DNA of 64,000 bases from Streptococcus pantholopis (GCF_001642085.1 NZ_CP014699.1:1612001-1676000); one strand, 5' to 3'; shown: positions 9,523 through 22,741, counted from the first letter of the stretch. Translations and numbers: made by a program. The notes: a model not told the origin generated them from the sequence alone.

Positions 9523-10254
9523 CTACATCGTCATACCGCCGTCAATAGCAATAACCTGACCTGTAAGATAATCCTGCTGAGCCAAGAAAGCCGCCACTTC
9601 AGCTACTTCTTCAGCCTTTCCGATACGCTTCATCGGTATCTGGGTCAGCATACTTTCTTTCATCTTATCAGGAATAGCATCGGTCATATCCGACTCAATG
9701 AAGCCTGGCGCAATAGCATTTACACGCACTCCGCGCGCAGCGACTTCACGAGCGACTGATTTAGTAAAACCGAGAAGTCCTGCCTTTGAAGCAGCATAAT
9801 TTGCCTGCCCGACGTTCCCAGTCAGGCCGACAACACTGGACATATTAATAATAGCACCCTGACGGGCTTTTGTCATCGGCTTTAAGACTGACTGTGTCAT
9901 ATTAAAAGCTCCGGTAAGATTAACTTTTAAAACGGCCTCAAAATCAGCTTCAGTCATTTTTAACATTAATTTATCATTAGTGATACCGGCATTATTAACC
10001 AAGATATCAATATTACCCAGCTTTTCCTGAGCTTCCTGAGCCATACGTTTGGCATCAGCATAATCCGAAACATCTCCTGAGACGGCAATGACTTTGACAT
10101 CATAAGATGCAAATTCAGCCAATAATTCCTCTTTAATAGCAGATCGACCGTTCAAAACAATATTAGCACCCAAGGCAGCAAATTTATGAGCAGTAGCTAG
10201 ACCAATACCTCGTGTTGAACCAGTGATAAAAGCATTTTTATTTTGAATTTCCAT
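9523..10254 (-). CDS. fabG: 3-oxoacyl-ACP reductase
   Basis: The NADPH-dependent short-chain reductase converts 3-oxoacyl-ACP to 3-hydroxyacyl-ACP. The cofactor loop TGSTRGIG is near residues 11-18, NNAG near 84, and the catalytic Ser/Tyr/Lys set is in MSSVVG and YAASKAG. The C-terminal DYLTGQVIAIDGGMTM is typical. Two ATGs lie 6 bases apart; I prefer the second (10254, MEIQ, 243 residues) because GAGAGG abuts the first and is well spaced from the second. Confidence 0.96.
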   Translation of the reverse strand: MEIQNKNAFITGSTRGIGLATAHKFAALGANIVLNGRSAIKEELLAEFASYDVKVIAVSGDVSDYADAKRMAQEAQEKLGNIDILVNNAGITNDKLMLKMTEADFEAVLKVNLTGAFNMTQSVLKPMTKARQGAIINMSSVVGLTGNVGQANYAASKAGLLGFTKSVAREVAARGVRVNAIAPGFIESDMTDAIPDKMKESMLTQIPMKRIGKAEEVAEVAAFLAQQDYLTGQVIAIDGGMTM

Positions 10255-10265
10255 AAGCATCCTCT

Positions 10266-11192
10266 CTATTTATTTTTACTGACCAATGACTGAAAACTTT
10301 CAAGATCCTCAACATGTGCGACCGATAAACTCTTATCAATTTTCCTGACAAAGCCGCTTAAGACTTTACCCGGACCGATTTCAATAAAGTTTTCGACCCC
10401 TGAAGCTCTCATAACAGCAATTGATTCATAAAAACGTACCGGTTCCATAACTTGTCGGGCTAAAAGCTTTTTGATGTCCGATGCTTCCATAACAGCAGCT
10501 TCAGTATTCCCAACCAAAGGAATCTGGAAAGGTTTAAAGGAAACATGTTCTAATTCTGCCGCCAACTGCTCGCTGGCTGGTTTTAAAAGCGCTGTATGAA
10601 AGGGACCAGAAACCTTAAGCGGTATCAGCCGCTTGACACCAGCCTCTTTGAGCAATTCTACAGCATAATCTACAGCTTCAGCCTCTCCGCCGATGACAAT
10701 CTGACTGGGAGTATTGTAATTAGCTGGACTGACAATACCTTTGACAGCAGCTTTTCGGCATATTGCTTCAATGACTGAAGATTCTGTATTCATAACAGCT
10801 ACCATCTTGCCCGTTCCTAGCGGTGCAGCAGTTTCCATAAATTGGCCGCGTTTTGCGACTAAGACTAATGCCTCCTCAAAACTTAAACTGCCAGCAGCCA
10901 CTAAAGCAGAGTATTCTCCTAAGGATAAACCAGCAACCATATCTGCAGAAAAGCCGTTTTCCTGCAGCAGTCTGTAGATAGCAACAGAAGTCGTCAAGAT
11001 AGCAGGCTGCGTATATCTGGTTTGATTCAGCTTAGTTTCATCATGATCAATTAAGTCCCGGAGATCATAGCCCAAGATGCGGGCAGCCTTTGTAAAAGTT
11101 TCCTGAACAAGAGGATAAGCTTCACACAAATCAGCTGCCATACCGCGTTTCTGTGCTCCTTGTCCGGCAAATAAAAATGCTGTTTTCGTCAT
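10266..11192 (-). CDS. fabD: Malonyl-CoA:ACP transacylase
   Basis: It loads malonyl groups from CoA onto ACP. The 308-residue protein has the FAGQGAQ motif at the N-terminus, the nucleophile elbow GLSLGEYSAL with the catalytic Ser near residue 92, and SGPFHTALL carrying the catalytic His. The ATG follows the fabK stop directly (no gap), with GGAG inside the fabK 3' end, so the two are likely translationally coupled. Confidence 0.96.
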   Translation of the reverse strand: MTKTAFLFAGQGAQKRGMAADLCEAYPLVQETFTKAARILGYDLRDLIDHDETKLNQTRYTQPAILTTSVAIYRLLQENGFSADMVAGLSLGEYSALVAAGSLSFEEALVLVAKRGQFMETAAPLGTGKMVAVMNTESSVIEAICRKAAVKGIVSPANYNTPSQIVIGGEAEAVDYAVELLKEAGVKRLIPLKVSGPFHTALLKPASEQLAAELEHVSFKPFQIPLVGNTEAAVMEASDIKKLLARQVMEPVRFYESIAVMRASGVENFIEIGPGKVLSGFVRKIDKSLSVAHVEDLESFQSLVSKNK

Positions 11193-12158
11193 TTAATTCT
11201 CCATATCAGTCCAGCGTGCTGCTTCTGCCTTTATAATCTCCGCAGCACCATAATACAAGTCCTCTAAAATTTCCTTGCAGCTTTCTTCCTTGTTAACAAA
11301 ACCTGCAATTTGACCGGCCATTACTGAACCATTTTCAACATCACCGTCAACAACAGCATTGCGCAAAGCACCAGCACCGAGCTCTTCGATTTCCTGTTCA
11401 TCTTTGACGCCGCGCAGATAATCCTTTTCTGCATTAGCATAGGCTGTTGACAGTTTGTTTTTTATAGCTCTTACCGGATGTCCAACTACTTGTGCGGAAA
11501 TAACAGTATCGATGTCTTTTGCTTTCAGAATTTTATTTTTAAAGTTTTGATGCGCATTGGATTCCTTAGCGACCACAAAACGCGTACCGACTTGAACAGC
11601 TTCAGCTCCAAGCATAAATGCTGCAGCCATACCCCGGCCGTCAGCAACTCCGCCGGCACCGATTACTGGAATATCAACGGCTGCAGCAACCTGCCGCACC
11701 AAAGTCATTGTGGTCAGTTTTCCGATATGGCCGCCGGCTTCCATACCCTCAGCAACAATAGCATCTGCCCCTAATTTTTCCATCCGTTTTGCCAAGGCTA
11801 CACTGGGAACAACAGGAATGACTGTGATTCCTGCCTCATGAAAACGTTCGATATATTTCCCTGGATTGCCGGCTCCTGTTGTGACAACTTTAACACCTTC
11901 TTCAATAACTAGGTCAACAATATCTTCAGCAAATGGGGATAGCAGCATTATATTTACACCAAAAGGCTTATCAGTAATTGATTTTACTTTATCAATATTA
12001 GCTTTTACAACTTCTTTGGGTGCATTCCCGCCGCCAATGATACCGAGACCGCCGGCATTCGACACCGCACCGGCCAAGTCACCATCTGCAACCCAGGCCA
12101 TACCTCCTTGAAAGATAGGATATTTAATATTTAATAATTCTGTAATTCTTGTTTTCAT
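11193..12158 (-). CDS. fabK: Enoyl-ACP reductase II (FMN-dependent)
   Basis: FabK performs the last reduction of each elongation cycle. It is the FMN/NAD(P)H enzyme that replaces FabI in streptococci and underlies their natural triclosan tolerance. The 321-residue TIM-barrel shows MEAGGHIG and an AGGVADGRGMAAA phosphate-binding loop followed by LGAEAVQVGTRFV. It is the first gene after an internal promoter with a FabT box, so its expression, and that of the genes down to accA, can be repressed apart from acpP. Confidence 0.96.
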   Translation of the reverse strand: MKTRITELLNIKYPIFQGGMAWVADGDLAGAVSNAGGLGIIGGGNAPKEVVKANIDKVKSITDKPFGVNIMLLSPFAEDIVDLVIEEGVKVVTTGAGNPGKYIERFHEAGITVIPVVPSVALAKRMEKLGADAIVAEGMEAGGHIGKLTTMTLVRQVAAAVDIPVIGAGGVADGRGMAAAFMLGAEAVQVGTRFVVAKESNAHQNFKNKILKAKDIDTVISAQVVGHPVRAIKNKLSTAYANAEKDYLRGVKDEQEIEELGAGALRNAVVDGDVENGSVMAGQIAGFVNKEESCKEILEDLYYGAAEIIKAEAARWTDMEN

Positions 12159-12173
12159 TTACTCAACCTTCTA

Positions 12174-12202
12174 AGTGTAGCTTTTAATAATTTGACAATC
12201 AA
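12174..12202 (-). promoter_or_regulatory. Internal promoter for fabK and downstream genes
   Basis: TTGATT (12197-12202) and TACACT (12174-12179) are spaced 17 bp on the minus strand. The -35 lies within the FabT box, so FabT binding should block RNA polymerase directly. Confidence 0.7.
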
Positions 12203-12205
12203 ACT
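12189..12205. promoter_or_regulatory. FabT operator upstream of fabK
   Basis: TTTGACAATCAAA (12191-12203) is the palindromic FabT recognition sequence known from pneumococcus, and it is one of three copies in this cluster. Confidence 0.82.
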
Positions 12206-12209
12206 ATCA

Positions 12210-12254
12210 AAATAAGAAGAGAGAATATTCGGCCACGAATACTCTCAAATCTTC
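12210..12254 (-). terminator. Terminator or attenuator after acpP
   Basis: GAGAATATTCG (from about 12219) pairs with CGAATACTCTC across a GCCA loop, followed on the minus strand by TCTTCTTATTTT. It would partly insulate acpP from the fabK promoter region. Confidence 0.6.
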
Positions 12255-12257
12255 TTA

Positions 12258-12482
12258 TTATTTTGTTTTTTCTTCAACGTAAGCGACTAAATCACCTACT
12301 GTATTGAGACCATCTTCAGTTTCGATTTGGATATCGAATTCATCTTCAATTTCTGAAATAACTTGAAAAACATCAAGTGAGTCAGCATCAAGCTCATCAA
12401 AAGTTGTTTCTGCTTTCACTTCTTCGGTTTCTTTACCGAGTTCCTCTACGATAATTTCTTGTACTTTTTCAAATACTGCCAT
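12258..12482 (-). CDS. acpP: Acyl carrier protein
   Basis: This 74-residue acidic helical protein carries acyl chains on a 4'-phosphopantetheine arm. The attachment Ser is in the [10 protein letters not shown] motif (about residue 36; the usual DSLD). AAGGAG precedes the ATG well. It lies between fabH and the terminator/FabT box ahead of fabK, so it is co-transcribed with fabT and fabH, while a terminator downstream can set its level apart from the later genes. Confidence 0.95.
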   Translation of the reverse strand: MAVFEKVQEIIVEELGKETEEVKAETTFDELDADSLDVFQVISEIEDEFDIQIETEDGLNTVGDLVAYVEEKTK

Positions 12483-12537
12483 GATTATTTCTCCTTAAAA
12501 TAAATATTTTTATAATGTGCGGTTGCACAAGATATAA

Positions 12538-13512
12538 CTAGATTTTAACAATTAGTGAGCCCCATGTCAAACCCCCGCCAAAACCAGCGAGTAAAATCGT
12601 CTGAGAACCGTCTAATTTAATAATATTGTCCTGAATGCATTCGGACAGTAAGATAGGGATACTGGCCGCGCTGGTGTTACCGTATTCCATCATATTGGCC
12701 GGAAATTTCTCCCGCTCAATCCCCATTTTCTTAGCCATCTTATCTAGAATACGGTTATTAGCCTGATGCAAAAGAAAATAATCGATCGATTCAGCCGGTA
12801 TATCCGACTCTGCAAGCAGACTGACAATACTTTGCGCCACATCTCTGATGGCAAAATCGAAAATGGCCCGTCCGTCCATCTTTAAAAATTTATCATCTTC
12901 ACCTTTTTCAGAAAAAGGTGACTCGAGCGCCGCAACTCCAGAAGAAAGACTTTTACCGCGTTTCCCGTCAGAATGAAGCGACTCAGCAAGAAAAGACTTT
13001 TCTGCACTCCTCTCCAAAAGAACACCGCCTGCGCCGTCGCCAAACAAAACAGCTGTCCTTCTGTCAGACCAATCCAAGGTTTTTGAGAGCGTCTCAGCAC
13101 CGATAACCAGCCCTTTTTGATAAGAACCGCCCTCCAATAATTTTTGAGCGGCTGAGAGAGCAAATACAAAGCCGCTGCAGGCAGCTGCTACATCAAAAGC
13201 AAAGGCATTTTCAGCCCCGATATTAGCCTGAACCCGAGCAGCAGTAGATGGCATCAGAGAATCCGGCGTAATTGTAGCTATAACAATAAAATCAAGCTCT
13301 GCAGCCTTTATATCAGCCTGCTGCAGCAATTTTTCAGCAACACGGGTTGCCAATTCACTTGTTGTTTCAGACTTACTGATATGACGCCTGCGAATACCGG
13401 TCCGGGAAGCAATCCACTCATCACTTGTATCCATAATCTTTGCTAGATCATCGTTACTGACTACCTGTTCTGGGACAAAATGGGCTGCCTGTGTGATTTT
13501 TGCAAATGTCAT
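12538..13512 (-). CDS. fabH: 3-oxoacyl-ACP synthase III
   Basis: FabH starts fatty-acid synthesis by condensing acetyl-CoA (or other primers) with malonyl-ACP. The 324-residue thiolase-fold protein has the catalytic Cys in AAACSGF (about residue 112), His in LLHQANNRI and Asn in YGNTSAAS, with a C-terminal [10 protein letters not shown] loop. Its ATG overlaps the fabT stop by one base (TAATG), so repressor and first enzyme are coupled. Confidence 0.96.
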   Translation of the reverse strand: MTFAKITQAAHFVPEQVVSNDDLAKIMDTSDEWIASRTGIRRRHISKSETTSELATRVAEKLLQQADIKAAELDFIVIATITPDSLMPSTAARVQANIGAENAFAFDVAAACSGFVFALSAAQKLLEGGSYQKGLVIGAETLSKTLDWSDRRTAVLFGDGAGGVLLERSAEKSFLAESLHSDGKRGKSLSSGVAALESPFSEKGEDDKFLKMDGRAIFDFAIRDVAQSIVSLLAESDIPAESIDYFLLHQANNRILDKMAKKMGIEREKFPANMMEYGNTSAASIPILLSECIQDNIIKLDGSQTILLAGFGGGLTWGSLIVKI

Positions 13513-13946
13513 TACACTAATTCCTCCAGAAATTTATGGAGATTGCTCAAACCTCGGATCAAAGTATCTATTTCATCGCTGTCCAGTCCTTCCACGATAT
13601 GAGTGACCATCGATCTATGAAATTTACTATGCAGCCGATTCAGGAGCCGTCCCTTTTTAGTCAGGCGTAAATGAACAACACGCCGGTCTGTTGTCGAACG
13701 TATTCTTTCAATATAGCCCTTTGTCTCCAATTTATTTAAGCTGGTGGTAACAGTCCCGAGAGTTAACATCAATTCACGAGCAATGTCACTTGGTGTCACA
13801 TTGTTTTGTTTTCCAATAATTTCAATAGTATGCATCTCTTTTAAAGAAACGTCGTTAAACCGGCTGGTTTTCAAACTGATTTCTTCAATGACCTGAACTC
13901 TATTGAAAATATCAACAAGATACTCGTTTATTTTGTCATATTCCAA
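13512..13946 (-). CDS. fabT: MarR-family fatty-acid synthesis repressor FabT
   Basis: FabT represses the fab genes when bound with acyl-ACP. The 144-residue winged-helix protein has [19 protein letters not shown] and [20 protein letters not shown] as DNA-binding helix-turn-helix and [12 protein letters not shown] as the wing. I choose the TTG at 13946 ([10 protein letters not shown]): AAGGGGG sits 8 bases upstream and the product then matches the family length, whereas the ATG at 13982 adds 12 odd residues and lies on the operator. A FabT box overlaps its own promoter, so it is autoregulated. Confidence 0.93.
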   Translation of the reverse strand: MEYDKINEYLVDIFNRVQVIEEISLKTSRFNDVSLKEMHTIEIIGKQNNVTPSDIARELMLTLGTVTTSLNKLETKGYIERIRSTTDRRVVHLRLTKKGRLLNRLHSKFHRSMVTHIVEGLDSDEIDTLIRGLSNLHKFLEELV

Positions 13947-13970
13947 GACCTTACCCCCTTGCAAATAAAA

Positions 13971-13983
13971 TTTGACATTCAAA
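13971..13983. promoter_or_regulatory. FabT operator upstream of fabT
   Basis: TTTGACATTCAAA matches the FabT palindrome with one centre change. It begins on the base that ends the predicted -10 of the fabT promoter. Confidence 0.8.
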
Positions 13984-14011
13984 GTATAGCAAAACTCAAA
14001 ACATTTTACAA
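13983..14011 (-). promoter_or_regulatory. fabT promoter
   Basis: TTGTAA (14006-14011) and TATACT (13983-13988) are 17 bp apart on the minus strand. The FabT box follows directly. Confidence 0.65.
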
Positions 14012-14042
14012 TATTTTTTTCTGAAAATAAAGGACTATTTAC

Positions 14043-14834
14043 TTACTTACCTGTAAATTTAGGCCGTCTTCTTTCACTGTAGGCCCTTACCCCTTCTTTA
14101 AAATCCTCTTTAAAGGCCAGTTCTTCCTGCAAGCTTAATTCTGTTTGCGCATAGTCTTCCCAGCCGGAAAATGAAGAGGCCCAGACCATTTCTTTAATCG
14201 CGCGGTAGGAGTTAATAGAACCGCGCAGGAGCCGTTTAACTAGCTGCTTCGTTGTGCGCTCCAGTTTTTCACTTTCACATAAGCGGTAAACAATACCATA
14301 ATCCAGCGCTTTTTCTGCTGACAGGCCCTCTCCAGTCATAGCCAGCTGCGTAGCGCGTGTTATACCGATAGCACGGCTCATCAAAAACAAACCGCCGGCA
14401 TCAGGGGCTAAACCAACATTGACAAAAGCCTGAATAAATTTTGTTTGAATGGTGGCAACAACAAAATCAGCTGCTACTGCCATATTAGCAGCTGCTCCGG
14501 CCACTGCACCGTCAATACTCATGACAACCGGTTTAGGCAAACGTTTTATGGCATAGGAAATCTTATTGACCAGCTCAGCAATCAGCACTAAAGACTGAAC
14601 ATCATCGGCATCCACTGCACGCTGCATTTCAACCAAGTCTCCTCCGACAGAAAAGACCTTGCCAATAGCATTAATAATCAGCAATTTGACCTGCTTATCT
14701 TTTTCTGCTTTAGCCAGAGCATCTAAAATTTCCTGACAGACCGGAATATTAAAACCATTTGACACATCCGGCCGATTAAAAGTCAATGTAGCCACTTCAT
14801 CATCAACATTATAAAGAATTCCATTATAAGGCAT
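14043..14834 (-). CDS. fabM: trans-2,cis-3-decenoyl-ACP isomerase (enoyl-CoA hydratase family)
   Basis: This crotonase-superfamily protein of 263 residues is placed where streptococci carry fabM, which makes the cis double bond needed for unsaturated fatty acids by isomerising the FabZ product. Oxyanion-hole regions are visible around [13 protein letters not shown] and [20 protein letters not shown]. The ATG at 14834 (MPYNGILYN) has GGAGG just upstream; a start 13 codons earlier lies on the FabT box. Its own operator makes it a separate unit of the FabT regulon. FabM versus a generic hydratase is judged by context. Confidence 0.88.
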   Translation of the reverse strand: MPYNGILYNVDDEVATLTFNRPDVSNGFNIPVCQEILDALAKAEKDKQVKLLIINAIGKVFSVGGDLVEMQRAVDADDVQSLVLIAELVNKISYAIKRLPKPVVMSIDGAVAGAAANMAVAADFVVATIQTKFIQAFVNVGLAPDAGGLFLMSRAIGITRATQLAMTGEGLSAEKALDYGIVYRLCESEKLERTTKQLVKRLLRGSINSYRAIKEMVWASSFSGWEDYAQTELSLQEELAFKEDFKEGVRAYSERRRPKFTGK

Positions 14835-14861
14835 GTTTTTCCTCCAAAATATGCTAAAAAG

Positions 14862-14874
14862 TTTGACAGTCAAA
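14862..14874. promoter_or_regulatory. FabT operator upstream of fabM
   Basis: TTTGACAGTCAAA is a perfect 6-1-6 palindrome, the best of the three FabT boxes here. It lies just downstream of a predicted promoter (14883-14911). Confidence 0.85.
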
Positions 14875-14882
14875 TTATTTTT

Positions 14883-14911
14883 ATTTTACACAAAAAAAAA
14901 GCTAAACGCAA
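14883..14911 (-). promoter_or_regulatory. Predicted fabM promoter
   Basis: TTGCGT (14906-14911) and TAAAAT (14883-14888) are 17 bp apart on the minus strand. Apart from this, the FabT box and the lysC promoter, the gap 14835-15134 holds nothing I recognise. Confidence 0.5.
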
Positions 14912-15076
14912 GGTAAAAAGTTCCGGCTATTTTTAGTCAAGTTAGACGCAACTAAGCGATTAGGTAAATTGTAAAAGACAGATCAGACAGCCAATTCTCA
15001 TTGACATGCTTTTTTGCTGTTTCCTTATTTGAATGTTCAGATCAAATGAAAACAGCGCATCTTTTCTGACAAAGTA

Positions 15077-15105
15077 CTGACACCTGCCTTAAATTCTGCT
15101 ATAAT
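15077..15105 (+). promoter_or_regulatory. Aspartate kinase promoter
   Basis: CTGACA (15077-15082) and TATAAT (15100-15105) have 17 bp between them. Confidence 0.7.
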
Positions 15106-15134
15106 TTATTTAAAAAACAGTTAATGGAGATCAT

Positions 15135-16496
15135 ATGAAAGTCGTTAAATTCGGTGGCAGCTCTCTGGCTTCTGCAGAACAGCTGAAAAAAGTACTTGAT
15201 ATTATAAAATCAGATGAAGAGCGTCGTTTTGTTATAGTTTCCGCTCCGGGGAAACGGCATTCTGACGACATCAAAGTTACTGATGCCTTAATTAGATATT
15301 ATCGTGCCTATACATCTGATCAAGATGTCACTGAGCGGCAAAATTGGATTATCCAACGCTATAAAACAATTGTTGATGAGTTGAATTTAGATTATTCAAT
15401 CTTGGAAAAAATTTCAGAATCCATCACAAAATTGGCAACACTTCCCATAGAAGGCAACCCTTTTCTTTACGACACTTTCCTGGCTGCCGGTGAAGATAAT
15501 AATGCTAAGCTCATCGCAGCTTTCTTTCGGAAAAACGGTCTGTCAGCGCGTTATCTCCACCCCAGAGAAGCAGGCATCATCGTCTCCAGTGAGCCAGGCA
15601 ACGCTCGCATTTTACCATCCAGCTATGATAAATTAGAAGAATTGAGAAATGAGGATGATATCCTTGTTATCCCTGGCTTTTTTGGCGTAACAGCCAATAA
15701 TCAAATCTGTACTTTTTCGCGTGGTGGCTCTGACATCACAGGATCCATTCTAGCTGCCGGTGTTAAAGCAGATCTTTATGAAAATTTCACTGATGTAGAC
15801 GGCATCTTTGCTGCCCATCCAGGAGTTGTCAGAAAACCGGATTCAATCACAGAACTTACCTACAGAGAAATGCGGGAACTTGCCTATGCCGGGTTTACCG
15901 TTCTTCATGATGAAGCTCTAATCCCAGCTTATAGAGGAAAGATTCCCCTCGTTATCAAAAACACAAATAACCCACAGCACCCCGGAACTAAAATTGTCCT
16001 AAAACGCCGCAGCAATGGCCTGCCGGTTGTCGGCATTGCCGGCGACGATGACTTCGTCAGCATCAACCTTTCAAAATATTTGATGAACCGAGAAGTAGGT
16101 TTTGGTCGCAAGGTTATGCAGATTTTGGAAGAACTCAATATTCGGTGGGAGCACATACCGACCGGAATTGACGACATGTCCATTGTTCTGCGCGAACGTG
16201 AACTGACACCGATCAAAGAAGAAGAAATTGTTTCTCAGCTTACACGCAAACTTGAGGTGGATCATGTTGACATTGAACGCGACCTTTCTATCATTATGCT
16301 TGTCGGCGAGAATATGAAGAGTCATATCGGTGTCACTGCAACAGCAACCAAAGCCTTATCAGACAGCAATATCAATTTGGAAATGATATCTCAAGGCTCC
16401 AGTGAAGTCTCCGTTATGTTTGTTATCAAAACCGAAAACGAGAAAAAGGCTGTCCGCGCACTCTATCGTGCATTTTTCCCTCGGGAAGACAGCTAA
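15135..16496 (+). CDS. lysC: Aspartate kinase
   Basis: It phosphorylates aspartate, the entry step to lysine, threonine and methionine and to diaminopimelate-related metabolites. The 453-residue product starts MKVVKFGGSSLAS, the kinase signature. It has an FSRGGSDITGS nucleotide/aspartate site near residue 197, and two C-terminal ACT domains (about 310-380 and 390-450, e.g. VGENMKSHIGVTATATKAL) expected to bind feedback amino acids. It is a single gene with its own promoter and terminator. The symbol is the general one; streptococcal copies are also called thrA. Confidence 0.93.
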   Translation: MKVVKFGGSSLASAEQLKKVLDIIKSDEERRFVIVSAPGKRHSDDIKVTDALIRYYRAYTSDQDVTERQNWIIQRYKTIVDELNLDYSILEKISESITKLATLPIEGNPFLYDTFLAAGEDNNAKLIAAFFRKNGLSARYLHPREAGIIVSSEPGNARILPSSYDKLEELRNEDDILVIPGFFGVTANNQICTFSRGGSDITGSILAAGVKADLYENFTDVDGIFAAHPGVVRKPDSITELTYREMRELAYAGFTVLHDEALIPAYRGKIPLVIKNTNNPQHPGTKIVLKRRSNGLPVVGIAGDDDFVSINLSKYLMNREVGFGRKVMQILEELNIRWEHIPTGIDDMSIVLRERELTPIKEEEIVSQLTRKLEVDHVDIERDLSIIMLVGENMKSHIGVTATATKALSDSNINLEMISQGSSEVSVMFVIKTENEKKAVRALYRAFFPREDS

Positions 16497-16518
16497 TCCA
16501 GTCTTTTTAGCTCAATCA

Positions 16519-16568
16519 AAAACAGCCCACTGTTGCTTATTCGAGCAGACAGTGGGCTGTTTTTTTTG
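16519..16568 (+). terminator. Terminator of aspartate kinase
   Basis: AACAGCCCACTG (16521-16532) pairs perfectly with CAGTGGGCTGTT (16550-16561), followed by eight Ts. Confidence 0.9.
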
Positions 16569-16573
16569 CTAAG

Positions 16574-16600
16574 ATAAAAAGAACTCTTTCAGGAGTTCAA
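16574..16600 (-). terminator. Terminator of the rRNA-tRNA operon
   Basis: GAACTC (16581-16586) pairs with GAGTTC (16593-16598), with five Ts on the minus strand after the stem. It lies just past tRNA-Pro. Confidence 0.7.
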
Positions 16601-16629
16601 GAAAAAAACATCAATCCTTAAAAAGGCAT

Positions 16630-16702
16630 CGGGAAGACAGGATTCGAACCTGCGGCCCCTTGGTCCCAAACCAAGTGCTCTACCAAGCTGAGCTACTTCC
16701 CG
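16630..16702 (-). tRNA. tRNA-Pro (UGG)
   Basis: A complete cloverleaf with a perfect acceptor pair CGGGAAG/CTTCCCG and anticodon loop TTTGGGA. Last tRNA of the cluster. Confidence 0.95.
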
Positions 16703-16705
16703 TAT

Positions 16706-16778
16706 GCACCCTGCAGGATTCGAACCTGCAACCGCCTGATTCGTAGTCAGGTACTCTATCCAGTTGAGCCAAGGGTGC
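16706..16778 (-). tRNA. tRNA-Arg (ACG)
   Basis: Acceptor GCACCCT/AGGGTGC, anticodon loop CTACGAA; the A34 is expected to be edited to inosine. Confidence 0.95.
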
Positions 16779-16792
16779 CTTCTCTTTAATAT

Positions 16793-16877
16793 GCCGAGGA
16801 CCGGAATCGAACCGGTACGATGTCACTACATCCCAGGATTTTAAGTCCTGTGCGTCTGCCAGTTCCGCCACCCCGGC
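16793..16877 (-). tRNA. tRNA-Leu (UAA)
   Basis: Class II tRNA of 85 nt with a long variable arm; anticodon loop CTTAAAA gives TAA. Confidence 0.95.
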
Positions 16878-16890
16878 CATCTTAAAGAAA

Positions 16891-16961
16891 GCGAACGACG
16901 GGATTCGAACCCGCGACCCCCACCTTGGCAAGGTGATGTTCTACCTCTGAACTACGTTCGC
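16891..16961 (-). tRNA. tRNA-Gly (GCC)
   Basis: Acceptor GCGAACG/CGTTCGC, anticodon loop TTGCCAA. Confidence 0.95.
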
Positions 16962-16964
16962 TAT

Positions 16965-17036
16965 GCCGGCTACATGACTTGAACACGCGACCCTCTGATT
17001 ACAAATCAGATGCTCTACCAACTGAGCTAAGCCGGC
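16965..17036 (-). tRNA. tRNA-Thr (UGU)
   Basis: Acceptor GCCGGCT/AGCCGGC, anticodon loop TTTGTAA. Confidence 0.95.
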
Positions 17037-17043
17037 CTTTCAT

Positions 17044-17125
17044 GCGGGTGAAGGGACTTGAACCCCCACGCTTCCTAAGCGCCAGATCCTAAATCTGGTG
17101 CGTCTGCCAATTCCGCCACACCCGC
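17044..17125 (-). tRNA. tRNA-Leu (UAG)
   Basis: Class II tRNA with a long variable arm, anticodon loop TTTAGGA. Confidence 0.95.
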
Positions 17126-17134
17126 TGTCTCTAT

Positions 17135-17206
17135 GACCCGTACTGGGCTCGAACCAGTGACCCTCTGATTAAAAGTCAGATGCTCTACCAACTGAGCTAA
17201 CGAGTC
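17135..17206 (-). tRNA. tRNA-Lys (UUU)
   Basis: Anticodon loop CTTTTAA; acceptor GACTCGT/ACGGGTC with one G-U pair. Confidence 0.95.
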
Positions 17207-17238
17207 CTTCTCTCTCTTTGGACTTTTCCTATTCCAAC

Positions 17239-17310
17239 GGTCCCGACGGGAATTGAACCCGCGATCTTCGCCGTGACAGGGCGACGTGATAACCGCTACA
17301 CCACGGGACC
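17239..17310 (-). tRNA. tRNA-Asp (GUC)
   Basis: Acceptor GGTCCCG/CGGGACC, anticodon loop CTGTCAC. Confidence 0.95.
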
Positions 17311-17316
17311 TCCTAT

Positions 17317-17388
17317 GGGAGTTAACGGGATCGAACCGCTGACCCTCTGCTTGTAAGGCAGATGCTCTCCCAGCTGAGCTAAACTCCC
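17317..17388 (-). tRNA. tRNA-Val (UAC)
   Basis: Acceptor GGGAGTT/AACTCCC, anticodon loop CTTACAA. The first tRNA after 5S. Its 5' end takes part in an inverted/direct repeat with the 5S spacer (separate entry). Confidence 0.95.
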
Positions 17389-17479
17389 TTGAATGAGAGT
17401 TTAGCTCAACCTGGGCCCCTGTCGTGCGCTAATCGCTGCGACAAAGCCGAACACTGTTCGACTTAGCTGAGCTAAACTC
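17375..17479. repeat. tRNA-Val 5'-end duplication and inverted copy in the 5S-tRNA spacer
   Basis: TGAGCTAAACTC occurs inside tRNA-Val (17375-17386) and again at 17468-17479. Its exact reverse complement GAGTTTAGCTCA is at 17397-17408. The outer copy runs on to repeat about 17 bases of the tRNA-Val 5' end. The spacer is therefore partly built from tRNA sequence. Confidence 0.8.
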
Positions 17480-17486
17480 CCCCCTA

Positions 17487-17601
17487 GCTAAGCAACTCCC
17501 TTATCTCGCAGGGGGAAACCCCCAACTACTTCCGGCGTACTAGGGCTTAACGACTGTGGTCGGCATGGGTACAGGTGTATCCCCTAGGCTAGCGTCACTT
17601 A
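17487..17601 (-). rRNA. rrf: 5S ribosomal RNA
   Basis: On the minus strand the sequence has the conserved CCCATGCCGACCACAG and GTTAAGCCCTAGTACGCC segments and GTTGGGGG, with ends AAGTGAC and GTTGCTTAGC. End positions are approximate. It lies between 23S and tRNA-Val. Confidence 0.93.
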
Positions 17602-17673
17602 ACTCGGTCTGAACTAAAAAACTAGTCCATTCAAAATTGAATACCTCCTAAAACCGTCCGCTCCTAACCTCTC

Positions 17674-20573
<2,900 letters not shown>

Positions 20574-20783
20574 TTATTCTCGTTTCTCGGTTTTTTTCAG
20601 CGTTTCGGTTTCTTTTCTTGCCATCTATCATGGTCTAAACCATCATAAATGGGTTGAGGTATTCAATTTTCAATGGACTAGTCGATAAACCGCACAGCGA
20701 TTTATCTAGGTGATTCATCTAGGCGCATCTCATGACTAACGGCTTACTCGCGCTAACCCTCATCACTCAATCCCCTAGATTAT

Positions 20784-20855
20784 GGAGCCTAGCGGGATCG
20801 AACCGCTGACCTCCTGCGTGCAAAGCAGGCGCTCTCCCAGCTGAGCTAAGGCCCC
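20784..20855 (-). tRNA. tRNA-Ala (UGC) in the 16S-23S spacer
   Basis: Anticodon loop TTTGCAC. The single spacer tRNA-Ala is the normal Streptococcus arrangement. Confidence 0.95.
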
Positions 20856-20899
20856 CTTGACCTCTCAAAACTAAATAAGACCGCAACGTGCATCCATTT

Positions 20900-22460
<1,561 letters not shown>

Positions 22461-22593
22461 GAATTTGAACGTTACTCGTTCTTTGTCTGTCGCTGACAGT
22501 TTTTTATTTTGACAGGTTAATTCCTTAACCCGCACGTCTTGGTCTTATTCAGTTCTCAAAGGTCAACGCTGCCACTTTTCAGACAACTCCTTT

Positions 22594-22622
22594 ATTCTAG
22601 CAAATCAGAACAAAGCTGTCAA
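22594..22622 (-). promoter_or_regulatory. rRNA operon promoter P2
   Basis: TTGACA (22617-22622), 17 bp, TAGAAT (22594-22599) on the minus strand. Confidence 0.85.
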
Positions 22623-22684
22623 GGACTTTTTTCCCTTTTTCCTCAACCTTAACTCTGCCCTGAGCTCTCTCTGACAGCTCAATT

Positions 22685-22714
22685 AGTATAGCATCTCTTA
22701 CAAGTTGTTGTCAA
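22685..22714 (-). promoter_or_regulatory. rRNA operon promoter P1
   Basis: TTGACA (22709-22714), 18 bp, TATACT (22685-22690) on the minus strand, about 90 bp upstream of P2. Tandem promoters are usual for rRNA operons. Confidence 0.82.
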
Positions 22715-22741
22715 GGGGTTTTTGTATTTTGACAGCTACAA

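Noticed and set aside
16680..16931. 83-residue open frame across the tRNA cluster
   Set aside because: It overlaps three tRNA genes and is a chance frame.
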